36,837 bases of DNA from Ottowia thiooxydans DSM 14619 (GTDB lineage Bacteria; Pseudomonadota; Gammaproteobacteria; Burkholderiales; Burkholderiaceae_C). A program made the position numbers and the translations under genes. Where the stretch lies: positions 71,334 through 108,170 of the forward strand of contig NZ_KE383945.1 in NCBI RefSeq assembly GCF_000422885.1, written 5' to 3'. Shown one piece after another: positions 27,677 to 35,931 of this stretch (position 1 is its first letter; each line of letters opens with the position of its first letter). A model generated the notes under the pieces. The model was not told the DNA's origin and did not search any database. It saw only the letters and a list, made by a program, of their open reading frames with translations.

Positions 27677-28045
27677 TCAGCTGCCTTGACGCACATAGAC
27701 GCGCAGACGGTGGCCGTCGGGGTCGGCAGCAGTAAATGTGTAGCCAAATTCCATCTCTCTGGGTGTCTGCAGCACTGGCAGGCCCCGAGCAGCCCAATCG
27801 GCGTGCGTAGCGTCAACGGCTTTCACGGAGTCCTTGGCGAAGACAAGTTCCGTACCGCTGCCGATACCGGCTGCAGGCTCCACCGTGTGTCGCGACCACA
27901 GGCCCAGCAGCATGCCGGAGTCGAGCTTGAACATGGCGAAGCTGTGCGACGCCTCGATCGGTGCACAGCCCAGCAGGCGTTCGTAGAAACGGGCACTGCT
28001 CTCGGGGTTATTGACGTAGAGGATGACAAAGTTCGGATGTGACAT
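27677..28045 (-). CDS. VOC-superfamily (glyoxalase/bleomycin-resistance-like) protein
   Basis: The 122-residue product has the single-domain VOC layout: [21 protein letters not shown] at the start and [15 protein letters not shown] at the end, with a conserved Asp/Gly/His turn. Members bind metals or toxic small molecules, but the function here is unknown. It follows the WYL regulator on the same strand (114-bp gap) and precedes the EVE gene by 23 bp. Confidence 0.9.
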   Translation of the reverse strand: MSHPNFVILYVNNPESSARFYERLLGCAPIEASHSFAMFKLDSGMLLGLWSRHTVEPAAGIGSGTELVFAKDSVKAVDATHADWAARGLPVLQTPREMEFGYTFTAADPDGHRLRVYVRQGS

Positions 28046-28159
28046 GAGGGTTTACCTAGTGATTTCAGGTGAGATTCGTCGTTGAGTCGACGCCTGAATA
28101 CTAGAAAACACCTCTGTCAATTTCTGTCAGGAGCGTGCAGCGGCCCTGAACCGCCACCC

Positions 28160-28867
28160 TCACTGCGGCTGAATGCCCTCGCGCGCGCGCCACTCCTTCA
28201 AAAGTGCTTGCCGCCGGCGTGGGTAACGCGTGCCACTCAAGGCCAGTGAGGTGATGCGGTCGATGCGGAAAGTGCGGATGTCCTCGCGCGTCTCGCACCA
28301 GCCCACCAACACTTCCACCTGGTCAAAAAAACCAATGGCGAAGGGCCAGACTACACGCTGGCTTTCGCGGCTCTTAAGGTCGCAATAGGTGATGGTGGCC
28401 TTGCGCTCGTCGCGAATGGCCTCACGCAGCTGCACCATCAGCGCATCGGCAGACGCCGCATCTGCGGGAATGGGAATGGCAGTGGCGGGACCAACCAGCA
28501 GCGCGTTACTCTCGAGCTCGTGACGCAGCTCGGCGGGTAGAACTGCAGAGATTTTCGCCAATGCCCCTCGCGCCGCATTTCCCAGCGGCACATCTGCGCG
28601 CCGGGCCACCCAGCGCGAACCCAAAGCCAACGCTTCCAGTTCATCCAACGTGAACATCAGGGGCGGCAGCGTAAAGCCGGGCTTCAGCACGTAACCAATG
28701 CCAGGCTCACCTTCGATCAGAGCACCTTGGCCTTGCAACGTAGCGACATCTCTGTACAGAGTACGCAAGCTGACGCCCATCGTGGCAGCCAGGTCAGCGC
28801 CACTTACTGGATGGCGGTGGCTGCGAAGCAATTGCAGCAGGTCGAGCAATCGGGTAGTGCGAGACAT
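28160..28867 (-). CDS. YafY-type transcriptional regulator with HTH and WYL domains
   Basis: The product is about 235 residues from ATG 28867. The N-terminal DeoR-like helix-turn-helix includes RTTRLLDLLQLLRSHRHPVS and MGVSLRTLYRDVATLQGQGA. The C-terminal half has a WYL-type ligand domain with KATITYCDLKSRESQRVVWP (about residues 145-164). The open frame extends 99 codons upstream through the 86-bp repeats, which is not real coding sequence. WYL regulators often sense nucleic acids or nucleotides; target genes here are probably itself and the VOC and EVE genes downstream. Confidence 0.92.
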   Translation of the reverse strand: MSRTTRLLDLLQLLRSHRHPVSGADLAATMGVSLRTLYRDVATLQGQGALIEGEPGIGYVLKPGFTLPPLMFTLDELEALALGSRWVARRADVPLGNAARGALAKISAVLPAELRHELESNALLVGPATAIPIPADAASADALMVQLREAIRDERKATITYCDLKSRESQRVVWPFAIGFFDQVEVLVGWCETREDIRTFRIDRITSLALSGTRYPRRRQALLKEWRAREGIQPQ

Positions 28868-28888
28868 GTTGGAAATTCTGACATGGTG

Positions 28889-29080
28889 CGGGCCCGGCGA
28901 TGAAAACATCGCCCCCACGCTCCCCCGCTTTGCGTGGTCCGCTGCCCCCCGAGGGGGTCGCTTTTTCATCTTGGGACGGCCCGGCGATGAAAACATGGCT
29001 CTCACGCTCCCCCGCTTCGCGTGGTCCACTGCCCCCGAGGGAGTCGCTTTTTCATCTTGGGGGCGGCCCGGCGATGAAAA
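28889..29080. repeat. Second array of the 86-bp intergenic repeat (about 2.2 units)
   Basis: Units start at 28911 and 28997, preceded by a partial unit ending GGCCCGGCGATGAAAACAT. The core GTCCGCTGCCCCCCGAGGGG is shared with the 22307 array. It lies directly upstream of the WYL regulator and so may contain or displace its promoter. Confidence 0.93.
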
Positions 29081-29082
29081 AT

Positions 29083-29120
29083 GTCCGATGTCAAGTCCCC
29101 AAGGTGGACCGACATCGGAC
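29083..29120. repeat. Long imperfect hairpin at the island boundary
   Basis: GTCCGATGTC (29083-29092) pairs with GACATCGGAC (29111-29120). GTCC/GGAC extend it inward across a 7-base loop with a small bulge. No T-run follows. It lies exactly where the 86-bp repeats stop and the mobile-element-like sequence begins. Confidence 0.7.
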
Positions 29121-29806
29121 CAAAACCCCATACGCCACAGGCAGTTAGGCCTGGATCGGGTCACTCTTTGGTGGTTGGCCTGCGTGGGCTAGGTGCCACA
29201 TGGGAGCATGGCGGTGGCAAGCACCGTCATGCTCTGGAGGGGTTTCCCCCTCCGTGGATAGAACAAGCCAGGCCGCGATCGACGCCTCTGCGGCAGCTTT
29301 CGGCCGTCAAGGAAACAAGCGCAGGGTTGGTGCGGCCCGCAGGCGCAGCCGAGGACACGGCCCTGCGCGCCTTGACGGCACCAGGCCGCGGGCTACAGTC
29401 GCGGACAAGGTGATGAAGTCAGGGAAGACGGCTGGACAAGGCAACGGCCCTCCCCACACGCCGACCGCACGGCAAGCGAAGCGCGCAGGCCCGGATCTGG
29501 AAGCCGGGCCGGAGGCGTCAGCCGAGCGGAGCGAGGGAACGATGGAAGCCCGTCAGGGGCGAGACCCCGAAGGGGGCTCGATGCGCAGCACGACAGCGCG
29601 ACCGGCCATGTTTCTTGGCCGGGGACGCCCTGCATCCACCACCGACAAAGCATGAATGCCTAACTCGGTAGCTTGTCGTTAGGCTAATCTGACGATGGTA
29701 CGCCCATGAAAAGGGACGGGACATGGCGCCCGCCTAGCAGGATTTCGCCTGCTTCATGTAGTGCGACGCCGAGGACAGAGCAAATCAAAAATAATGGAGC
29801 AGCATC
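29121..29806. other. Non-coding stretch resembling ICE spacer sequence
   Basis: No convincing gene is seen in about 690 bp; the open frames here are low-complexity. The part from about 29290 to 29640 contains strings such as GGAGGCGTCAGCCGAGCGG and CAGCACGACAGCGCG that I associate with non-coding segments of clc-like integrative elements. CCGGCC/GGCCGG forms a hairpin near 29611-29630. The last 100 bp probably hold the promoter of the HEPN/RES gene. Confidence 0.45.
29658..29684. repeat. Inverted GCCTAAC/GTTAGGC pair resembling attC core boxes
   Basis: GCCTAAC (29658-29664) and GTTAGGC (29678-29684) fit the R'' and R' consensus of integron attC sites. The spacer is only 13 bp, too short for a full attC. 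It is either a decayed site or a chance palindrome. Confidence 0.3.
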
Positions 29807-31177
29807 TTGAGCGGAGTCGGTCTAGATGAAAAGGCAGTCTGTGGCACATGCATCGGCAATCAGTTTCTAAGCCAGAAGATAAGTGCCAGCGAAACGACCG
29901 ATGTGGCGTGTGCCTATTGCGGACGGAACGCACCGACCTTGGAACTATATGAAATCGCGCAGATTTTTGACCACGAATTCCAGGACAACTATCAAGTTGC
30001 CGACAATGTTCTTCGTGAGGATCATGGGTATCCGTCTCTCGGGGATGAACTCCAGGAGATCATTCTGCAAGAAGTAGAACCCGCATTCGACGAACTTGCC
30101 GACGATTTATCCGAAATAGTTCGGGTTATCTGGGAACGCGACGCATACGATGGCCAGGCACCAGAGGCGGACGCCTTATTCATTAAAACTGGCGTAGCAG
30201 ACCATTGGCTTCATCGCCGATGGCATGACATGCAGGAAAGTCTTCGGACGCGCGCCAGGTTTGTTAACCCAGACGCACTCGAAGTGCTCCAGATGGTCTT
30301 CGACAAGGTGGACAAAGATGTCACCGCCTCAGGCGAGCCTTTGATTGTCGAGGTCGGCCCCGGTCATGAACTGGGAACTCTTTTCCGCGCACGTGTTTTT
30401 CAGAACGACGATGCCTTAGAGAAGGCGCTGGAAGACCCAGACGCTCAACTGGGGTCACCCCCTTCGGGTGTTGGCAATGCGGGACGCATGAACGCCAGAG
30501 GCGTCTCGATGTTCTACGGCGCCAATTCGCCAGACGTCGCGATTGCCGAAGTACGGCCTCCCGTTGGAAGCCGCGTTGCGGTTGCAGAATTCAAAATTCT
30601 TCGTTCAATACGACTGCTGGACTTGACGCGCCTGCCGCAAATTCCACCTGTCATCAATCGCAGCATGTTTGATGCGTCATCACTGGAAAGTGCGCGACGG
30701 CAGAAGTTCCTTTCTCAACTCGAAAGAGTACTCACCAAGCCCGTCCTCCCAGAGCACAGTGATGATGGCTATCTGTTAACACAAGTGATATCCGACTATC
30801 TCGCCACCCACGCGAAGCTCAATTTGGATGGATTAATCTTCCGCTCTGCACAGGTGTCAGCATCCGAAAAAAAGCGCCCGCTCAACGTCACGCTATTCAA
30901 CAAGGCATCGTTCGTAAAGAGATATTTCAAGAGACATGGGCGCGAGTTAAATGCCTATCTCTACGAAACGGATGGTGAGGGTGATCAATGGTTTCATCCA
31001 CAGGTTTGGTACAAGGAAGATCCTTCGTCGCTCAACGATGACTGGGACTTCCTGGAACGAGCCGATGCGGCGCTGGAGCTTATCCCCCAGTCCATAGTCA
31101 TTTGTGAAATCCAGGGGCTTAGCTATGACATACGGAAATCGGAGGTGCAGTTGATGGACGTATCTGAGCGGACGTAG
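29807..31177 (+). CDS. HEPN/RES-type protein, predicted NAD+-consuming RES effector
   Basis: The 456-residue product starts at TTG 29807 with GGAG 7 bp upstream; the nearest ATG (29794) is out of frame. The N-terminus has two Cys pairs, C12-x2-C15 and C35-x2-C38, likely a zinc ribbon. A helical, acidic region (about 50-175) follows and fits the HEPN/RES N-terminal domain. A RES domain begins near residue 185: FRARVF supplies Arg194/196, RMNARGVSMFYGANSPDVAI supplies Tyr237, and AEVRP supplies Glu248, matching the Arg-Tyr-Glu set of RES NAD+ phosphorylase toxins. No Xre/MbcA-type antitoxin is seen beside it. A zinc-hook ATPase follows 207 bp downstream on the same strand. The function is predicted NAD+ depletion, possibly in defence; this is inference from the domains. 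Confidence 0.82.
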   Translation: MSGVGLDEKAVCGTCIGNQFLSQKISASETTDVACAYCGRNAPTLELYEIAQIFDHEFQDNYQVADNVLREDHGYPSLGDELQEIILQEVEPAFDELADDLSEIVRVIWERDAYDGQAPEADALFIKTGVADHWLHRRWHDMQESLRTRARFVNPDALEVLQMVFDKVDKDVTASGEPLIVEVGPGHELGTLFRARVFQNDDALEKALEDPDAQLGSPPSGVGNAGRMNARGVSMFYGANSPDVAIAEVRPPVGSRVAVAEFKILRSIRLLDLTRLPQIPPVINRSMFDASSLESARRQKFLSQLERVLTKPVLPEHSDDGYLLTQVISDYLATHAKLNLDGLIFRSAQVSASEKKRPLNVTLFNKASFVKRYFKRHGRELNAYLYETDGEGDQWFHPQVWYKEDPSSLNDDWDFLERADAALELIPQSIVICEIQGLSYDIRKSEVQLMDVSERT

Positions 31178-31246
31178 GGCGGAGGGTTTTGTTCGCTACC
31201 AAATGCATGAGTGGGCAATGCCGCGTGGTGGCTGTATGGTGCGAAA

Positions 31247-31273
31247 CGCAAGGCACAGTGCGCGAGCCTTGCG
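31247..31273 (+). terminator. Hairpin between the RES and ATPase genes
   Basis: CGCAAGGC (31247-31254) and GCCTTGCG (31266-31273) form a perfect 8-bp stem with an 11-base loop, 70 bp after the RES stop. No T-run follows. It may lessen transcription into the ATPase gene without blocking it. Confidence 0.4.
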
Positions 31274-31384
31274 GCGGAACCCTTGAGGGCATAATGTTTC
31301 CGTTTGCAACAGCGCTCCCATGGCCTGTGCGGCGATATCGGGAGAGCTTCTGGACGATAAATGACACGATGGCGGGAGGGGCCT

Positions 31385-34021
31385 ATGTCGATATTGCAGG
31401 AGATACTGGACTGGACGAGGGGATTGCCTGAGTGGCAGAGTGATGCTGTGGCCCGCTTGCTGGCCAAGCAAACGCTCTCGATAGAGGATCAGGATGACCT
31501 CTTCGCGCTACTCAAGGCGGCACATGGCATCCCAGATCCCAAAGACCGCAAGCCCAAGCCGCTGACGGCGGATCAGATTCCCGCTCCGGTCCAAGCGACA
31601 ACTCACGTTGAGCTGCGAGCCATCAAGAGCATGCGGCACGTCAACGCGATTGCGGAGAATCAACGTCTACCCTTCGGCGCCTCTGGAATGACCGTCATCT
31701 ATGGCGATAACGGTTCAGGCAAATCGGGGTACTCCCGCGTGCTCAAGCGCGCATGTCGTGCGCGCGATCAGACGGAGGCTATTCATCCGAACGCCAACTT
31801 GCCTGCAGGCAAGGCCGAGACTCCGGAAGCCACGTTCGAAATCGCAATCGACGGAGTTGCGCAAGATGCACACTGGCAACACGGCAAAGCGGCTCCTGCT
31901 GCGCTTTCGTCATTTGCGATTTTCGACTCGCGTTGCGCTCGCGCTTACCTCGACAGAGAGGACGATTTCTCCTATGTGCCCTACGGGCTCGATGTATTCG
32001 AAGGGCTGGCCAAAGTCTGCAAGCAGTTGAAGACGGCGATCGAAACCGAATACGCCCAATCCGCCGCTGATCTGTCCGCCTTTGCGCCCTTGCAAGGCGA
32101 CACACCCGTCGGCAAGTTAGTCGCCTCGCTTTCCGCCAAGACGATCCTGGCCCAGATTGAAGCGCTGGCAACGGTGACCCCAGAGGAACTGACCCAACAT
32201 GCGTCTCTGGACAAGAGCCTGAAGGAGAACAACCCGAAGGAGAAGGCTGCGCAACTGCGCTTGCGCACTCGCCGTATCACAGCGATCGCGGCGAATGCGT
32301 CCAGCAAAGGCGCACAGGTAGATCAAGCTGTCGTCGCCAAGCTGAAAGGCCTGGCAGACAGCTATCGCACGGCGCAAGCTGCAGCTGCCATCGCCGCGAA
32401 GCAGTTCAAGGAAGGTGAGAACCTGCTGCCGGGTACCGGCGGCGAGACATGGCGTGAATTATTCGAGGCAGCGCGCAAGTTCGCCATCGAATCCCACCCA
32501 GACAAGGCGTTCCCCGCATTAGGTGCGGACGCACCTTGCCCGCTCTGCCAACAACCGCTCGCCGGAGGCTCTGATCGCTTGCTGCGCTTCGAAGCCTTCA
32601 TTCAACAGGAAGCGGAAAAGACATCCCAGGCACGCCGTGTTGCCCTGCACTCGGAATACAAGCCGTTCGCTGCGCAGGTTCTCACGCTGAATCTCGACGA
32701 TGTGACATATGGAGAAATCGAGGCCTTGGACCCACAACTGGCCGCCGATGCCAAGGCTTTCGAGCCGCTCCTGACCGCTCGCCAGGAGGCCATCAAAGCG
32801 GCAGTGATCGCGCATCAGTGGGGCGACGTCAGTCAGCCTCTGGTCAATCCGACCCAGCGCCTTCAGGCTTTGGCGGACAAGCTGAATGCCGAAGCGGTGA
32901 CCTTGGAGAAGGCCTCGGACGAAGAGGCCCGTGCGACCCTGCAGAAGCAGTTCCTGGAACTGGATGCACGGGTGCGACTGAGTCAGGTCAAGGATGCAGT
33001 CGTCACCGCCGTCAATCGACTCGCCCACCAGGCCAAGCTCACGAAGTGCCTGTCTGCCGTGAAGACCAACGCCATCTCGTTAAAGGCATCGGAACTGGCA
33101 GAGAAGGTTGTGTCGAAGGAGCTGGCCGACGCCCTGAACCGCGAGTTCAAAGCGCTCGGTGTCGGCACGTTGCGCGTTTCGCTGCAGAGCCGGTCGGATA
33201 GGGGTAAAGCCCTGCACAAGCTCAAGCTGGAGCTGCCGCAAAGCCGCAGTCCGGGCGAGATCTTGAGCGAGGGCGAGCAGCGTGCGATCGCGATCGGCTC
33301 CTTCCTTGCCGAGGTCGGCCTGAGTGGCGGTAAGGGCGGCATCGTGTTCGATGATCCGGTGTCATCGCTCGATCACCGTCGGCGTGAACGTGTGGCAAAG
33401 CGTCTGACTGCAGAGGCAGCGCAGCGGCAGGTCGTGGTATTTACCCATGACATCTATTTCCTGTGCCTGCTGGTCGAAGAAGCGAAGTTGGCCGATGTCC
33501 CGATTGCAACCCAAAGCCTGACCCGCCGCGCAGAGGGCTTCGGGGTTGCGGACCCCGATCTACCATTCGAGGGAAAGACCGCGAGCAAGCGCGTCAGCGC
33601 CCTGAAGGCCCAGCATCAAGCCATCGCCAAACGCCACAAGGACGGCGAAGAGCAAGAACACAGACGGCAGACCGTCGATGCCTATTTCCGCTTGCGCATG
33701 GCATGGGAACGTGCAGTCGAGGAAGTACTACTGCGAGAGGTCATCCTTCGCTTCCGCAAAGGTGTCGAGACGCAGCGGCTGGCCGGTGTTGTAGTTGAGG
33801 ATGATGACTACGCGCAAGTGAACGCGGGCATGACAAAGTGCTCGAACTACGCGCACGACAAGGCACTCATGGGTGGTATCGCCGTCCCAGAACCCGATGA
33901 ACTGCTCGCCGACATCATGGCGCTGGAGACCTGGCGCAGACAGGTCGAGACGCGCAACGTGAACACGGCCAAGAAGCGTAAGGCCGGACCTTCTGTCGCG
34001 TCACTTGCCGCTGCGCCGTAG
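31385..34021 (+). CDS. Zinc-hook ABC/SMC-like ATPase (AAA_13, RloC/PrrC-like group)
   Basis: The product is about 878 residues from ATG 31385, preceded by GGGAGGG; ATG 31361 is less likely. Motifs in order: Walker A GDNGSGKS (about 107-114), coiled-coil-like stretches, a zinc hook CPLC (385-388), more coiled coil, ABC signature LSEGEQ (627-632), Walker B IVFDDPVSSLDH (from 653) and the H-loop FTHD (His688). This is the architecture of Rad50/RloC-type ATPases. The 190 residues after the H-loop are unusually long and contain RMAWERAVEEVLL and KCSNYAHD, a possible effector or partner-binding region. RloC is a zinc-hook anticodon nuclease; whether this protein has nuclease residues cannot be shown by eye. 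It follows the HEPN/RES gene on the same strand. Confidence 0.88.
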   Translation: MSILQEILDWTRGLPEWQSDAVARLLAKQTLSIEDQDDLFALLKAAHGIPDPKDRKPKPLTADQIPAPVQATTHVELRAIKSMRHVNAIAENQRLPFGASGMTVIYGDNGSGKSGYSRVLKRACRARDQTEAIHPNANLPAGKAETPEATFEIAIDGVAQDAHWQHGKAAPAALSSFAIFDSRCARAYLDREDDFSYVPYGLDVFEGLAKVCKQLKTAIETEYAQSAADLSAFAPLQGDTPVGKLVASLSAKTILAQIEALATVTPEELTQHASLDKSLKENNPKEKAAQLRLRTRRITAIAANASSKGAQVDQAVVAKLKGLADSYRTAQAAAAIAAKQFKEGENLLPGTGGETWRELFEAARKFAIESHPDKAFPALGADAPCPLCQQPLAGGSDRLLRFEAFIQQEAEKTSQARRVALHSEYKPFAAQVLTLNLDDVTYGEIEALDPQLAADAKAFEPLLTARQEAIKAAVIAHQWGDVSQPLVNPTQRLQALADKLNAEAVTLEKASDEEARATLQKQFLELDARVRLSQVKDAVVTAVNRLAHQAKLTKCLSAVKTNAISLKASELAEKVVSKELADALNREFKALGVGTLRVSLQSRSDRGKALHKLKLELPQSRSPGEILSEGEQRAIAIGSFLAEVGLSGGKGGIVFDDPVSSLDHRRRERVAKRLTAEAAQRQVVVFTHDIYFLCLLVEEAKLADVPIATQSLTRRAEGFGVADPDLPFEGKTASKRVSALKAQHQAIAKRHKDGEEQEHRRQTVDAYFRLRMAWERAVEEVLLREVILRFRKGVETQRLAGVVVEDDDYAQVNAGMTKCSNYAHDKALMGGIAVPEPDELLADIMALETWRRQVETRNVNTAKKRKAGPSVASLAAAP

Positions 34022-34124
34022 ACGGCTCAAGGTACTTCCATCGAGTTTCGGAGACTCGCAGCATCAACCTTTCCCATTCGGTGCTCGAGTCATCACACAG
34101 CGTCGCCGATGCGGCGGCCGCAGT

Positions 34125-34154
34125 GCCCTTGGGCGTTTTGCGACGCCCAAGGGC
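34125..34154. terminator. Perfect 11-bp hairpin after the ATPase gene
   Basis: GCCCTTGGGCG (34125-34135) and CGCCCAAGGGC (34144-34154) are separated by 8 bases. It lies between the plus-strand ATPase and the minus-strand DUF2958 remnant, so it may end transcripts from either side. There is no T-run. Confidence 0.4.
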
Positions 34155-34195
34155 CGGATCAAACGACAATCCGGCCTGCATGCCGTGCATCGCGC

Positions 34196-34508
34196 ATAGG
34201 CGCTCAACCGCTTCTCCGCGCGAAAGTAAAGATCACGCTCGAATCAGCAACCCGAGCCGCCCGTGCACGATAGCCAGCTCCTGCAGGCTGACCCAGCCGA
34301 TTTCCGGCATCCCCAGGCCCAGATCGCAAAGACCAAAGGCGTGGTCGTGGTCATCGGGGTCGATCTCGGTCAGCAGCCAGGTCGCGCCAGCGTCCGGCGT
34401 GAACAGCTTGACCACGGGGGCCGGATCGAAGTCCGGGTTCTCCAGCGATTCGCGGCCGTTGGCCAGCAGCACGATGCGTTGCTCGTCGGTGATGAGTGCG
34501 TGGTTCAT
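34196..34508 (-). pseudogene. DUF2958 gene broken by a frameshift
   Basis: ATG at 34508 opens a frame with MNHALITDEQRIVLLANG, VVKLFTPDAGATWLLTEIDP and FGLCDLGLGMPEIGWVSLQE, all typical of DUF2958, a family characteristic of ICEs and related islands. The frame stops at TGA (34233-34235) after GRLGLLIRA. One base of frame shift restores ERDLYFRAEKRLSAYA, the expected C-terminus, so a single-base change near 34238 broke the gene. After about 34196 similarity fades. The cellular role of DUF2958 is unknown. It is evidence that an ICE once occupied this site. Confidence 0.8.
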
Positions 34509-34881
34509 GTGAACCCCTGAAAGGTTGCCGGGCGGAATTGACCAGCCCTTCCGGGTCACGGCGCAGCGCAAGCAGTCAAAGATCAAAGACGGCCGCCAGG
34601 CCGCAAGCGCCTTTGGCGCGCAGTCATTGACGGCAAGCACGCCGTGGCACGATGAAGAGAACAGCAAGACCGCCTCCCTTGAACCTCCACCGACCTCGGT
34701 TTTCAGCAAGCGGAGCGCGCAGGCCCTAGAGGGCCGAAGGCGTCAAGGATCAAAGCCGGATGGCCGCGATTCGGCACGAAGCGCGGGGCGTAGCCCCGCG
34801 AGCCCGACGGCGGAACGCCGGGACGCAATGCAATCAAAGTTTGATATATAGACGGAACAACCATTTCAAAACGAAAGCTTT
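34509..34881. other. Non-coding ICE-like spacer upstream of the HNH gene
   Basis: No gene is seen in 373 bp. It contains GCAGTCAAAGATCAAAGACG and a second, related string AAGGATCAAAGCC. A 46-bp module at 34781-34826 (GCGCGGGGCGTAGCCCCGCG then AGCCCGACGGCGGAACGCCG) recurs after the HNH gene. The last 50 bp are AT-rich (TTTGATATATAGACGG) and suit a promoter for the HNH gene. Confidence 0.6.
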
Positions 34882-35850
34882 ATGACCTCTCTCGAAGCCA
34901 ATATCAAGTTCTACGAAACGCACTACGACATGCTGCGGCAATGGTTCCTGCGCCCAGGAGATAAGGTTGTCCTCGGCGACAGGCAGAATCGCACTTGCAG
35001 GTTTTGCGGTAGGAAGCCGCCCGAGGTGACCTTCCGCAAGGTCGCTCATGCGATACCGGAAGCACTCGGCAACAAGAGCATAGAGAGCGTGTATGAGTGC
35101 GACGACTGCAATGAAGGGTTTGGACGCGGCATCGAGAACGATCTAGGCAACTGGTCGAAGCCAACACGTACCTTCGCACGCATTCGTGGAAAAAGTGGCG
35201 TGCCGACCTTGAAGAAAGGCGGCGACGGGAAAGGCTGGCGAATCGAGTACGGCGCTGCGGGCTTCAACATCACCTCGTATGAGGATGACCCGCTTTACCA
35301 GATAGACGAAGCGAACCAGCGGATCACCTTTCAGCTCAAGCGCGATTCCTATACGCCGGTCGCAGTGCTTAAGGCGTTCATGAAGATTGGCCTGACATTG
35401 CTCCCCGACGAAGAAGTCGAAAACTTCCCGCACTTGATGAGTTGGGTGAGGTCAACCGACCACAGTCGTCGATTTGCGGATCAGTGCCCGATCATTCGTA
35501 CATTTCAGCCAGGGCCAATGCCGAACGATTTGATCGCTGCATTTGTCCTGCGGCGAAAAGCTCACGTCGCGAACTATCCCTACATGTTCTTGGTACTCGC
35601 CTACGGAAACGAGGTATTCCAAGTGCAGTTACCTTCGGAAAAACACGATCTCGCCCTGAACGGTCAGCCAGTTTCAATTCTTCCTTTTCCGACACCGGGT
35701 TCACCAGACCCAGCACGGTATGGGCCATCCAAAGTTCGGGTGCTGGATCTAACCGGGCGTGAGGTAGTCAAAGGAGAGATCGTTCCGGTTCAAGTTGGCT
35801 ACGAACTTGCCGTCCACAAGACGGGGCCAGACGCGGCCTCGGAAGCGTAG
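34882..35850 (+). CDS. HNH endonuclease-family protein
   Basis: The 322-residue product has an N-terminal HNH_5-like domain: Cys39-x2-Cys42 (CRFCG), the AHAIPEALGN stretch with His56, and Cys73-x2-Cys76-Asn77 (CDDCN). The Cys pairs bind a structural zinc and His/Asn form the nuclease core. The remaining 230 residues are not recognised. The ATG follows an AT-rich stretch. Copies of an ICE-like repeat flank the gene on both sides, so it is probably a cargo gene. Specificity and a defence role are unknown; the domain placement resembles standalone HNH proteins of defence islands. Confidence 0.82.
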   Translation: MTSLEANIKFYETHYDMLRQWFLRPGDKVVLGDRQNRTCRFCGRKPPEVTFRKVAHAIPEALGNKSIESVYECDDCNEGFGRGIENDLGNWSKPTRTFARIRGKSGVPTLKKGGDGKGWRIEYGAAGFNITSYEDDPLYQIDEANQRITFQLKRDSYTPVAVLKAFMKIGLTLLPDEEVENFPHLMSWVRSTDHSRRFADQCPIIRTFQPGPMPNDLIAAFVLRRKAHVANYPYMFLVLAYGNEVFQVQLPSEKHDLALNGQPVSILPFPTPGSPDPARYGPSKVRVLDLTGREVVKGEIVPVQVGYELAVHKTGPDAASEA

Positions 35851-35861
35851 AGCGATAAGAC

Positions 35862-35906
35862 GCGCGGGGTGCAGCCCGTGAACCCGACGGCGGCACGCCA
35901 GGACGC
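35862..35906. repeat. ICE-like repeat module after the HNH gene
   Basis: GCGCGGGGTGCAGCCCGTGA and ACCCGACGGCGGCACGCC match the 34781-34826 copy with a few changes. The two copies are in direct orientation on either side of the HNH gene. Confidence 0.75.
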
Positions 35907-35931
35907 CCGGCTATTGCTGGAGTTTCCGGGA

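Noticed and set aside
28868-29164. 99-codon upstream extension of the WYL regulator frame
   Set aside because: It translates the 86-bp intergenic repeats; the domain starts cleanly at ATG 28867.
29200-29655. 151-residue plus-strand frame in the ICE-like spacer
   Set aside because: The composition is low-complexity and no domain is recognised; it most likely reflects GC bias.
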